A DNA stretch of 64,000 bases from Helichrysum umbraculigerum (lineage: Eukaryota > Streptophyta > Magnoliopsida > Asterales > Asteraceae), in assembly GCA_949592205.1 (NCBI GenBank), contig CATIUR010000006.1, positions 12,789,001 to 12,853,000 of the forward strand, given 5' to 3'. The notes under the pieces were generated by a model. The model was not told the DNA's origin and did not search any database. It saw nothing but the letters and a program-made list of their open reading frames with translations. Numbering within the stretch: the stretch's first letter is position 1; each line of letters begins with the position of its first letter. The translations under genes were made by a program, and so were the position numbers. This document shows, in pieces, positions 1-10,132 of the stretch.

Positions 1-34
1 AAATGGTGTAAAATGAGTGAACGGAGAGAAACCA

Positions 35-721
35 ATGAGGAGGTGACAAGTGTCCTCCATTTTTCCACATTTTTATCCATTTATCCCCTTTCTCCATTTC
101 TCTATTTTTTTACTATCAATAAAGCATTTTAAACTTTAAATTTTTTTTATTCTTTACAATCATTATTGAATTAAATAGTGGTGCATCATAGTTATAAAAT
201 ATGACGCTCCGACTTTTCATTATACGATAAACATCATTAGTGTATAAATTTTGGTGCATCATAGTTATTAAATATGGTGCATCACAATTTTGATTTTATG
301 ATGCATTCTAGTTATAATTTAGTTATTTCGAAATTTATCTTTTTCAAGGATTAAATATGGTGCATCACATAAATTTTGTTTTAGTACTTTGTATGAAAAT
401 GTATTTAAATGTAACAACGTGAAAAAGGTAAAACAACAATAGAAAAAAGGTTGAAAATGTGAAGAAAAAAAAACAAATGATAAATAATTCGTTAAAAAGG
501 TTGTAAATCGCAAAAAAAATCTGATAATAAGAACTTTAAAAAACGAAAAAATATATATATAAATTTAAAACAGCAAAAAGAATAAATTAAAAAAAAAAAA
601 GCAAAAACAAAATAATACTAATAAAAAAACAGAACACGAGAAAAAAGTTTTTTTTTTTTTTTTTAAAGTGAAGAAATGAGTAGGGTGGGGAAATGGGGGA
701 TGACTATTGTCATCTCCTCAT
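35..721. mobile_element. Foldback (TIR) MITE-like element
   Basis: The left arm (35-71) and right arm (686-721) are imperfect inverted repeats; each outer end reads ATGAGGAGRTGACAA. The interior is AT-rich, contains four copies of TGGTGCATCA-like sequence around 184-366, and has no credible gene. I could not define a clean target-site duplication, so the exact ends and superfamily are open. The remainder of 1-1062 shows nothing else I can support. Confidence 0.45.
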
Positions 722-1062
722 TTGCTTCTTTCACTTCTTCCCTAAGTCCCCTTCCTTACGAACATTTCCATAATAAAATTCACTAAAAAATTCACATTCT
801 TGTAATGCGTCAATATATAAACGCGCACAAAATTTCTAGACCCAAATTTAAATATATAAATACATCGAATATTATTCCTCAAGTCCACGATAACAAGCCA
901 AGAAGTTGTAAAATAGAAATTGACATACATTTAATCAACATAGCAATATATATGGACTTACATAGTTACATGTGAACAATCGAAATAAACTTACAGCAAT
1001 TTAAACACAAAGCTTCAAGTTTTCTAGAGACGATCTTAAACATATGGAGAAGTTCTACACGG

Positions 1063-3269
1063 TTAAACATAGAGGCTCATATTGTGCAACCTTTGAGTTG
1101 GTATAGCAATGAGTGGTTTTCTTTTCTTTATCGTATTTCCAAATTTGTCGGAAAGGTCATGCTCTTCACCTTCAGGCAAACTCCAGTCAAAAGAGTGCAA
1201 GAGCGAAGCTAAGATAAACATTTGCATTCTCTCTGCCAATGGAATACCTACACACACTCTTCTCCCCGATCCAAATGGGATGTACTTCATAGTGGTCCCA
1301 TTGAAATCACAATTGTTTGTCTCTTTGTAATTCAGGAACCTCTCCGGATTGAATTCCAATGGGTTATCCCAGTACCGGGGATCCCGATGGATTGACCAAA
1401 CATTCAGAAAGACGTTAGAACCCTTTGGGATACTGTATCCACCTAGTTCGCAATCTTGGCTTGGCACCCGCAATATTATGCTTACAGGGTGTAATCGAAG
1501 TGTTTCCTTAATCGTTGCATCTAGGTATTGTAATTTCACAAGATGAGATTCTTCAACAATGTTATCTACTCCTACGATTTCCGCCAATTCTTCTTGAATC
1601 TTTTTCATTACGTGTTGATTTTTAATAATCTCTGCCATTGCCCATTCTATCATAGTTGTGGTTGTTTCTGTTGCTCCAATCATAATGTCCTGATAGAAGA
1701 AATTAAGTTTAACCACTTGTAAGTTAATTTAACTCTATCATTTTTTACATATATTTATATGATGAAATAAAACCGACTTACGGAGAATGTAATTTATTTC
1801 GGGATCACTACAACAAATATGTCATTTATCCACACTTTTTAAAAATATGTGGAAAATATGTAAATTTATTCACACTTATAAGTGTGGAAAAATTTGTTAC
1901 ATCAATAAGTGTGGAAATCACTACAATCTTCACATATATAAGTGGGGGAAAAAAGTTAATGCTTAAAAGTGTGGAGAAATGATAACTTTTCAACACTTAA
2001 AAGTGTGAAAAAAAAATTTGTAACACCCGATTTATCCACACTTTCTCTTGTGTGGAAAAATCATATGTTACAAATATTTTCCACACTTTTAGATGTTGAA
2101 AAGTTGTAATTTCTCCGCACTTTAAAGTGTGAGATTTTCTTTCCTACATATATAAGTGTGGAAAATCTTATCATTTTCAAAAAAATTTACACACTTTCTG
2201 TATGTGTGAAAAAAAATGTGTGGTAAAATGACATTTTTGTTGTAGTGGATCTAGGATTATTATCTGACTTTCGAATTCATCTTTAATTAAGAGTAGAGCT
2301 CACCGTAAGAAGTGTCTTTATTTGTGTGATGTTAACCGATGTTTCATCATTTTTATCCTTGAGGTCCAATAATATTTGTAAGAAATCTTTCGTTCTTGCA
2401 TCTGCAACTCCAACCGATGACATATTGGAGTTAGATTTGACTCGATCGTCAATCATGCTTGTGAAAATATGTTCCAACTTTTCAACTTGCATCTTCATGT
2501 TCCGCTCGACACCTTGTAGATCAAACCATGCTAGACTTGGGAAGAAATCTGACAAATTCGGCTGTCCGAGAATCTCAAAGATCTTTGAAGCTACCGTCTG
2601 CAACTCACCTCCAAGATGGCTATCTGCCCCTTCATCTGATGTGTTTCCCAAAACCATTCTTTTTACGACACTTGCCTCTGTCAAGAAAGAAATATCGCTA
2701 ATGTTGACTTTTGTACCAGTTCTACTAAAAACATCCTTGATGGTTTTTCTAACTTCATCCCTTCGGAAAGAACCACTAGCTTCAAGACTCTTGTTGCTTA
2801 AAAACTCTTGGACAAATATCTTACGAAGCTTACGCCAGTTTGAGTTGTTCTTGGAAAATCCTATACCTTGGCCTCCATAAGTTAAAACTGAGAAAGCGAC
2901 CGTTAGGCCACGGTTGGCAAAGACATCATCTTGGTCACGAACAACTTCTTTTACTAATTCTGGAGTACTTATCACGATTTGAAGTTTATTTCCAATATAA
3001 AACTTGAAGATTGGGCCGTAAGTGTGAGCCATGTTGGTGAACTGTTTGTGCAAGTCTGGACTAAGAAATGGAAGGTACCCAACAATTGGCAACCAACGGG
3101 GACCTGGTGGTAATGGCGGTGAAGTGCCGGAAAGTGTCAACTTGTACCATAAAATAGCAAATATGATCACTACTGAAATGGTGACAAGTAGTATTGCTGG
3201 AGTAAGCGCGTCTCTGACTTCGCTCATCACTTCCCACCACCATAATCCATGGCTGTTTAGTTGTTCCAT
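1063..3269 (-). CDS. Cytochrome P450, CYP706-type, two exons, apparently intact
   Basis: The coding sequence is complement(join(1063..1689, 2304..3269)), about 530 aa. The exon 1 donor (ACG|gtgagc) and exon 2 acceptor (ttctatcag|GAC) join in phase 0. A membrane anchor (residues ~20-45) is followed by the proline hinge PPLPPGP. In exon 2 come the I-helix oxygen-binding motif IGATETT, the K-helix ETLR, the FNPERF motif and the heme loop FGSGRRVCVG with its axial cysteine. The start at 3269 was preferred over a TTG-type start further upstream because MEQ precedes the anchor at normal distance. The GYLPFLSPDLHK region and the length suggest family CYP706; known members oxidise terpenoids and other small molecules, but the substrate here cannot be read from sequence. 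It should be an ER membrane monooxygenase using P450 reductase. Its intron holds a 442-bp MITE. A decayed paralogue lies at 21.3-24.5 kb on the same strand. Confidence 0.9.
1806..2247. mobile_element. CACTA-like non-autonomous TIR element in P450 intron
   Basis: The 442-bp element starts CACTACAACAAA and ends TTTGTTGTAGTG, so its ends are inverted repeats. It is flanked by a perfect 3-bp duplication, gat at 1803-1805 and 2248-2250. CACTA/EnSpm elements have CACTA-type ends and 3-bp duplications. The inside is a dense array of short inverted motifs (cacactt / aagtgtg), so it can fold into many hairpins. It encodes no protein. It lies within the intron of the intact P450 and is absent from the intron of the decayed paralogue. 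Confidence 0.8.
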
Positions 3270-3561
3270 TCTGAATAATAGAAAATATGAGGACAATGAT
3301 ACAAGTCAATGGTTGAATGTTGCGTTTAGAGCCCATATTTGTTACTATTTTAACAACCAGTTGTAATGTGTGACGTCGAATTATTAAAAACCCACATGGC
3401 TTTTACCCGACCCGAAGTGAAATTTCAAAGATACAAGTGATTGTCACTCTGTATCTGACATAGTGAAGTTAGTTGTGTTATTGTTTTCATTGCTACTTTT
3501 TTCTTTTTTTACCTTTTAATATAACAATCTTATAATTTGATTCTTGACTTTAGAGTAGTTA

Positions 3562-3864
3562 GATCACCGGCACTCGTAACACCAAAACGCTCCTTTTTCG
3601 GGCGCCACGACAGCATAACACCACAAAATCATTTTCAGCACTAGCAATGGTAACACCAAAACGCCCATTTTTTGCCTCGAGGGTCCCACTAAGTTTTTTT
3701 TAGTTGAATACGTGAAAAAAAGAGAAAGAAAAAAAAAGTTAGTGGGTCCCGCAAAACGCCCTTCTTCCACCCTTTTTGGGATACACAACGCCCCGGCTAG
3801 AACGCCGGCAACGGGGCGTTCTGAGATGCCTGAACGCCTCATAATGGGCGCGTTGCAGGTGGTC
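3562..3864. mobile_element. PIF/Harbinger-like MITE
   Basis: This 303-bp element starts GATCACCGGCA and ends TGCAGGTGGTC, which are imperfect inverted repeats (GAYCACCKGCA). It is flanked by tta at 3559-3561 and 3865-3867, the TTA/TAA duplication typical of PIF/Harbinger. It is GC-richer than its surroundings and encodes no transposase. Its ends resemble those of the Harbinger elements at 37.6-40.0 kb. Confidence 0.6.
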
Positions 3865-5370
3865 TTATGAGCATACACTACGATGTTCCCTAGCCGGCCC
3901 TGGCACTGGGCGGCACTGGCGACGGCCCGGGGCATCACGCATTTGGTGGCAACAAATTTTCGATCCATGTTATCTTGTACTATATTCAACTTTGAACGAT
4001 TTAGTCCACTTAAGTGATGTTTACAGTGAAATTTTTTAGTTTTGATGTAGCTAAAATAGATTGTTTAAAGCACCATTGAAGCTTGACTTTGCTTTAAGTG
4101 GTAGATGGGGAAAAGTAGATTTACAGAGCCTAGGAAGACGAAGACCCCATTTTCCATTCATACCCTTGTTATTAGAAATATTTCAGTTTAATCCTTCAAT
4201 TATTCTCACATTTACTTTTAAGTTCCTATTTCTAGTAGTAACTTTTTAATTTAACAATAAACAATAGACTCATTTTAAACCGTTTTCTACTTTTCTTGAT
4301 ATCCTTTTTGCAAAATGATGACAATATTGCACTATTCTTTTGTAATATATCATATTTAAAACAAACATAATATATTTAAGAGTTTTACCGATCTTTTAAT
4401 TGAAAAATATATATATTTTAACTACACTTGTGTTCAAAACAAAATAATTTACTTTTTTGAAAATCAACATTTTAAATATTTGTTATTACATTTCTTACAA
4501 ACTCAAACTTTTACTAATGAATTAAAAGGGTATATAATGAAAACGGAATTAGATATACATACACGTAATCCATTAATATGATTAAAACATTTCGTATTAA
4601 AGACACTATGTAAGTATAATTAAATTTATATTAAAGATTACCAATAAAAATATGATAAGGGCATTTTATGATCAACTTGCCCGGGGCATCATAACTCTCA
4701 GGTCCGGCCTGTTTTCATGACGCAAAATAATTTTTTATCAATGATAATTTATATGGTAAATGTATGAGCCGCCTGCTGCAAGCCGGAACATGTGTGTGAA
4801 TTGACCATTAGTAGGTGACAGATTGATGCTATCTTACTCTAGTTTCAGTTTCAGTGAAAGCTTCATACCATATGACGCGTTCCTCATATTTTTAAATAAA
4901 ACCATGTCTATCAGACTATGGTTATACATATATATAATAGGATTTTTTTTTTTTTTTTTTTTTTTGCCGGCGTGTTTATGCCAAGATTAAATGTAGTCCT
5001 ATTCTATGTGTAACGACCCGAAAACCAAACAGTAAAACGAATGCGTAATGTAACCTATTAAATTTTTAAGTGATTAAGATCTCATTGATTCGTAATATTA
5101 TACTAGATCTAAATGTGTAAGCTATAGAAAATTATATTTTTAAAATTGACAAATCTTATTCTTGCTAGTAGTACAAGAAATATAAGCTATGGCAAGTTGT
5201 ACCTTGAGTTATGATAAGATTGCATTACACTTGTCCTATAGTACGACAAGTGGTTAAACTATTTTGATATGTGTCAACAAGTTAGAGATGGGTGTACAAG
5301 CTATAGTAGTATGCAATCATTACTAGAACGTAAATAAATGAAGCTAAAAAGAAACCATTCTTCTTGAATC
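3865..5370. other. AT-rich intergenic DNA, no gene seen
   Basis: I see no gene with coding support. There is a poly-T run near 4939-4965. Short ORFs here are interrupted, low-complexity and unlike any family I know. Confidence 0.6.
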
Positions 5371-5381
5371 CATTCTTTTGA

Positions 5382-5511
5382 GGGAGTGATCCTTACACCA
5401 CTTGATTTTATCCATACACCACTAAATCTGCTTTACAGTCTTGTACTGTACAACACTGTGATGCATAAAAATGGTGTATGGAAAAAAACAAGTGATGTGA
5501 GGATCAATTCT
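5382..5511. mobile_element. Small Mutator-like MITE
   Basis: Two ~40-bp arms (5382-5421 and 5472-5511) are inverted repeats sharing TGATCCT..ACA..CACTTG and CCATACACCA. The 130-bp unit is flanked by an exact 11-bp direct repeat, cattcttttga, at 5371-5381 and 5512-5522. Target duplications of 9-11 bp point to the Mutator superfamily. No coding capacity. Confidence 0.55.
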
Positions 5512-5650
5512 CATTCTTTTGACATCCAACACCAACAAGAGAGAATGGTCGAAAACTTAGAATTGTTTTCTACTAGAATTTTAAGTAAGGAAATCAAAGG
5601 GGATCATCCATTGATAAAGGAGGAAGTCAAACCAACAAATCAAATGCGGA

Positions 5651-6045
5651 ATTATGTAAAATTATTCACACTTATATCTGAGTAAAAAATTGTAACATCA
5701 GTAACTATGGAAATCATCACAATCTTCACATATATAAGTGTGAGAAAAAAAAAAGTTTACACTAAAAGTGTGAAGAAATTACAATTTGTCTAACACTTAA
5801 AAGTGTGGAAAAAAATTTATAGCACCCAATTTATCCACACTTCCTCTTGCGTTGGATAATCATGTGTCAAAAATTTTTGTACACTTATAAAGTGTTGACA
5901 AGTTGTAATTTCTCCACATTTATAAGTGTGAGCTTTTATTTTTTACATATATATGTGTGAAAAATATTATCTTTCGCAAAAAAAATTACACACTTTCGAG
6001 AAGTGTCGAGAAAAAAATGTACTCCGTAGTAAAATGACATTTTTT
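5651..6045. mobile_element. Truncated second copy of the P450-intron CACTA-like MITE
   Basis: This stretch follows 1850-2235 nearly motif for motif, with the same alternating cacactt/aagtgtg hairpins and the same inner right-end block aaaatgacattttt. Both extreme CACTACAACAAA ends are missing. It is older and truncated compared with the copy at 1806-2247. Confidence 0.7.
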
Positions 6046-6182
6046 TAAGGAAAACACCCGAAAAAGTAAAATAAAAAAATTGGTCAAATATTTTTACGTT
6101 TTATTAATTAATCATATTAATATGAAAAAAAAAAGAGTAATGTTAAATAGACCTATTTAGATAGATCTATTTAGATAGACCT

Positions 6183-6288
6183 AAAAGCATGCCTAATTTT
6201 CTGATTGGTTGAATTTTTACTTTCTCCTAATTTCATCCAATCAATTTTTTAAAACAACCAATCATATCCTTAGGCCTTTTTTTAATCT
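6183..6288. repeat. Short imperfect inverted repeat
   Basis: 6183-6211 (ending TGATTGGTTG) pairs with 6255-6288 (starting CAACCAATCA) around a ~45-bp loop. It may be a MITE remnant; no target duplication was found. Confidence 0.4.
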
Positions 6289-6849
6289 TACATAATTAGT
6301 CATACCAATCATTTTCCCAAAAAGAAATAAGATATAAAAGTACTAGTGTTGAGGCTCATTAGGGCATTGACCACAAGTGTATCGAATCCAAAAATTAGCT
6401 AACAAGTATTTGCTACTCCGTAATAATTAGTACACTAGTTTAAGACCCGTGAAAACACGGGCTTTTATTAATTAAATGATTAAATAAATGACAATGAAAA
6501 ATAAAATTATAAGCTTTGTTTGTAAATTATGTAAGTAAAATAATTGTAGAATAAGTTCTAGGAATGATATTTGTATTATATTTTTTTGTATACAATTTAG
6601 TTATACCTTTGAGCAAGATTGTGGTGTATTTATTGACAAAGTGCATCGTATACATTAGACACATACATGAAAACAAAAACAAATAAAAATTTACCAAGTG
6701 GATCAAGTTTGAGTTGTAAAATGACATGATAAATAGAGAAAGAAACATGCAGCAATCTCAACAAATATTAAATCAATGTATTTCATTGCCCCCTGAAAGC
6801 ATGCTTCAAATAAATTGTTATATTTTTGTGACAGAAATATTATCTTAGC

Positions 6850-7030
6850 TAAGTTTCCAACCTTCAAGGAAGCACTATTATTATTTCCCCCGGAATCATT
6901 TAGTTGTCTTTCTTTTTGGAGTAGCTTCATCAATCTCCTATTCTCCTTGTTCAACATGTTGTTTTCTTCATCTAAGACTCCAACCTATCATGCATCAATA
7001 CCCAAGTTTAGTTAGTCACAGAAACTGTCA

Positions 7031-7061
<31 letters not shown>

Positions 7062-7200
7062 GTATACACATATAAACACACCTCAGCTTCAGCTGTTGTG
7101 AGATTATTCCTTCGACGATCCTTTTCTTTTTGCAGTACTTCACCTCAGAAGCCAATGCTAAAACTTTTTGTGTTGATGGCCTCAAGCTAAAATTCAGAAA
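6850..7200 (-). pseudogene. Captured exons of an unidentified coiled-coil protein
   Basis: Two exon-like blocks read on the minus strand. The upstream block (about 7200-7080) encodes VLALASEVK and then, after a frame change, QKEKDRRRNNLTTAEAEV. The next (about 6986-6868) continues in the same style with VGVLDEENNMLNKENRR and is followed by a GGNNNSAS tract. The heptad-like Leu/Asn/Glu/Lys pattern indicates a coiled coil. The frame change and the Helitron ends around it indicate a captured, non-functional fragment. I do not recognise the parent gene. Confidence 0.45.
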
Positions 7201-7309
7201 TGATTTGGGTTGAAATGAAGTAAATCAATATGTATTTCAGTGAATAAAACTTACCGAAAAGCATCAACCTTACTAAAGAATGAAATTAATTTCTTATCAC
7301 GAACCTTTC

Positions 7310-7490
7310 CCACATTTCCAGCATCCTTTGGCACACATCAACTCCACTGTTTGCCTCTAAGAAAGAATGTGCCGCGGATGCAATATCATCTTTACTGATC
7401 AAAGTTGATAGCAATGTATCAAGAAGAAAATGTTCCGTAGATTCTGGTTTTGTCAGGTCCCCAACCTTTAATCAAGTAAAATGATGATTA
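7310..7490 (-). pseudogene. Captured exon-like fragment, unknown parent
   Basis: The minus strand is open across about 59 codons, including VGDLTKPESTEHFLLDTLL and a stretch ending ERFVIRN. The composition looks like a real helical protein exon. It sits between the other captured blocks, on the same strand, inside the Helitron. Origin unknown. Confidence 0.35.
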
Positions 7491-8344
7491 ATAATCAAGT
7501 GAAGATGTACGTATTAATTATCACTAATGGTATAAGATATTCATTTAGAGGCTCATAATTTACATAAATATATAAAAAAAGATTACTTTCTACCATGGTG
7601 ATACACTATTGTAAACCTCGAACTCTCATCGCATATTACAATCCATCCCTTTGTACCATTGGTTCAGCTAATTTAATAATTGTCTACTGTTTCAATTTTA
7701 ATAATGCCAATTACCCAAATGTTTCTTTCTAAATATATATTTCAGACATCCCTTAAATCCCTGCATCTTACATATGAATACAACAATCAATTACCTGTAA
7801 AAAAAATAGCACCTTTGCATCTTACATATGAATACAACAATCAATTACCTGTGTGCATCATGTTGAGGTTCAATAAAAAAATAGCACCTTTGTCTCAACC
7901 TCATTCATCATATACCTTGTAAACTTATTGAAGGAGCCAAGAATCATTCAGCAAAATTGTGAATCCCAAAAAACAACTTTTGACGGAAAAATTAAAGCAT
8001 GAATCAAACTACAAATTAGCACAAATATGAATATAAATGAGATCTAATGTACACTTAAACACAACAGAAGGAAAAAAAGATGGAACTTAAAAGAAGAAAG
8101 ATACCTAGTATATATTATTTCTACTTGAACAATTTTCAATCCACCTTAGAATCGACCATGCTACCCATTCATCGATTCAGCTTGAAACCTTCAAAACTAA
8201 GACAATAATTGGAACATTTCAAGTTTTAGCATCATGAACCACCACCCTAAAAGATTAGAACATAGAGAAATATTCTTAAATAGCAGCCACCACATGGAAC
8301 GATGGAGCAATTAAACACAAATAAACATTGAAATATACTTAAAT

Positions 8345-8742
8345 TTAAGGATGGTATACTCTGGAATCTCCAAAAATCAGACCGTATATCATAGTCATCT
8401 TCATCCCACCAACAATTCACCGTCATACTACAATCGGGATGTTCTTCTTTATACACAGTCTGCAAACATATATACACATACACAATCAAATTACACGGTG
8501 AATTAAAACAAAAAAAAAAAAAAAACACAGAAATCGATACAGAAATTTGAGAAATAGAGATTATTACCGAGTATTTTCCTTGACCGATTGCTTCGTATAT
8601 GAGATTTATCAACAATTAGATAACCGGATTCACAACGCAAAAAGGATGGAAATTTCCATAGTGGAAGTCTGTCTTTACCCGATGCTTTCAGCTGTAATTT
8701 GACTACACGATTTGTTGCAAAATATGAACAAAATTGATGCAA
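8345..8742 (-). pseudogene. Captured fragment with kinase-like glycine loop
   Basis: On the minus strand an open stretch ends IYEAIGQGKYS at a GT donor (gtaata, about 8567), and a second stretch opens after a CAG acceptor with TVYKEEHPDC. Spliced in phase 0 this gives YEAIGQGKYSTVYK, which resembles the nucleotide-binding loop at the start of RUNKEL/ULK4-type plant kinases. The sequence after TVYK does not look like a kinase and there is no ATG at the expected place, so at most ~20 residues of a kinase were captured or the match is fortuitous. Confidence 0.3.
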
Positions 8743-9759
8743 TTGTTACCAGATGGGAAAAAATAGCAGGTTGCTAGTGACTGAGAAGAACATAGAGTGG
8801 AATGGATTAATGAAAATCCACGGAAGAGCAGATGAAATTTGAATTCTATATGTGTGAGTTGCTACTTCCAAGATTTAAGCATGCCTGTACAATGACCAAA
8901 GGCCATCTGCGTGTCTACCCATCTGCGTGTCTACCCATCTGCATATCTAGGAACCAACAAAAAAGAATTTAATAAGAATTAATATCAGAATTAAAAAAAA
9001 AAAAGAATTTTAAAAAGGAGGAGCCGTGCAAATGGTGAAAGCATGCTTTCAAGACAATTATTGTGTTTGGTGCATTTTTTCAGTTCCTTTGCAAGTCAAA
9101 CATTGGGGCATGGAAAAAAAAGTTAATTTAAAGCAAAAAGGCTGTAAGTGGGTATTAATTGAAAATTCAAGATTTCAAAAATTGAATAAATCGTTTTTAA
9201 TAATTCATTTTTAATAACTAAAAATATTTTCAGATTAATATAATACAAATTAATGTGGGAGTGATGAATCAGCATATTTTTAAGAGTTGCTTATGACATG
9301 TTGCTGACATCACCCTTTTAACCACACGTTGACACATCAGCACTAACTACTACCTCATGACTTGACACATCAGCTTCATGACATCAGCGAAACCCCCCTT
9401 TATTAGTATAGATAGATAGATGTTTCGTGCTTTTGACAAATTAGATACGTCAAATAACATAAACACATTATTAGGTATTAATTTTTTTAAGGTATTAATA
9501 ACAATTATAAAATTTTGATTCCTTAAAAACTACTGATGAACAAAATAAAATTTTTTCCCCTCCATTTAAATTTCCTAACTCCCCCTACACATTATACTAG
9601 GAGTATATGTTTTGAGGAACAACTTATACATATAACTTAACTTTCTAAATTTGATATATGATAATAAAAATTATAAACAATCAAGTTAAAAGAAACTATT
9701 CATAACAACTTCGGTTGGTTTAGATTATTATCAAACATATATTAGCTTACCTCCGACGA

Positions 9760-9809
9760 ATACAATCCATGATATGTTATTCCGTTGTAGCGCGCAGGTA
9801 ATTTACTAG
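9760..9809 (+). mobile_element. Possible second Helitron 3' end
   Basis: The sequence CGTTGTAGCGCGCAGG followed by taatttaCTAG|T resembles the 3' terminus of plant Helitrons (GC-rich palindrome, short spacer, CTAG, then T). The hairpin is imperfect and no matching 5' end was found, so this may be a truncated remnant. Confidence 0.35.
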
Positions 9810-10025
9810 TTAATATTAATATTAATAATAATTATTATTGGTAAAAAAAAGTTAAGAAAACTTTTAACATCGTTTTTTTTAGGCAAACGAAAAAGGCTTT
9901 ACAATAACTAAATGAAACATTCCTATTACCTTATCATTTTATTTAAACAAAACAAGTAACCATTTCTTACATACGGGTCAAGTAATAAATCCGGATCGCT
10001 TAATACCCGGATTTAGGCCGATTTA

Positions 10026-10040
10026 TTTTGGCGCCAAAAC
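10026..10040. promoter_or_regulatory. Palindromic E2F site upstream of DNA polymerase alpha
   Basis: TTTTGGCGCCAAAAC matches the E2F consensus (TTTSSCGC) on both strands and lies about 95 bp upstream of the start codon. E2F control of replication genes at G1/S is established in plants, so this position fits an S-phase promoter. Confidence 0.75.
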
Positions 10041-10090
10041 ATAATTCCCTCTATTTTTCACATCTCAATTTCTCCCCTTTTTTCATTTCA

Positions 10091-10102
10091 TATAAAACCC
10101 TA
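10091..10102 (+). promoter_or_regulatory. TATA-like and telo-box sequence
   Basis: TATAAAACCCTA contains a TATA-like core and overlaps an AAACCCTA telo-box 31-42 bp before the start codon. Telo-boxes are common near the transcription start of plant genes expressed in dividing cells. If the TATA-like core is functional, the leader would be very short; it may instead lie inside the 5' UTR. Confidence 0.45.
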
Positions 10103-10132
10103 GCAATTTAATTCCTCCACAGATATCAAAAA

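Larger units (their letters stand above)
6435..9412 (-). mobile_element. Non-autonomous Helitron carrying gene-like fragments
   Basis: Read on the minus strand, the element begins TCTATACTAATAAAGG (from 9412) and ends CTAG (6438-6435). Eleven nucleotides separate the end from a perfect 6-bp-stem hairpin, CCCGTG-TTTT-CACGGG (6446-6461). The base before TC is A and the base after CTAG is T. TC start, 3' hairpin, CTRR end and A/T insertion are the defining Helitron features, with no target duplication. No Rep-helicase gene is present, so it would need one in trans. The ~3-kb interior holds several exon-like fragments, all on the Helitron's own strand, plus a CT/CA microsatellite (7030-7061) and a 54-bp tandem duplication (from 7763). 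Confidence 0.7.

Noticed and set aside
3564..3989. 141-codon minus-strand ORF
   Set aside because: Most of it lies inside the Harbinger-like MITE at 3562-3864; composition is that of the repeat and there is no protein-like pattern.
8503..8742. 79-codon ORF starting MHQFCSYF as a stand-alone gene
   Set aside because: It sits inside the Helitron with other captured fragments and crosses a likely splice donor; no family match.
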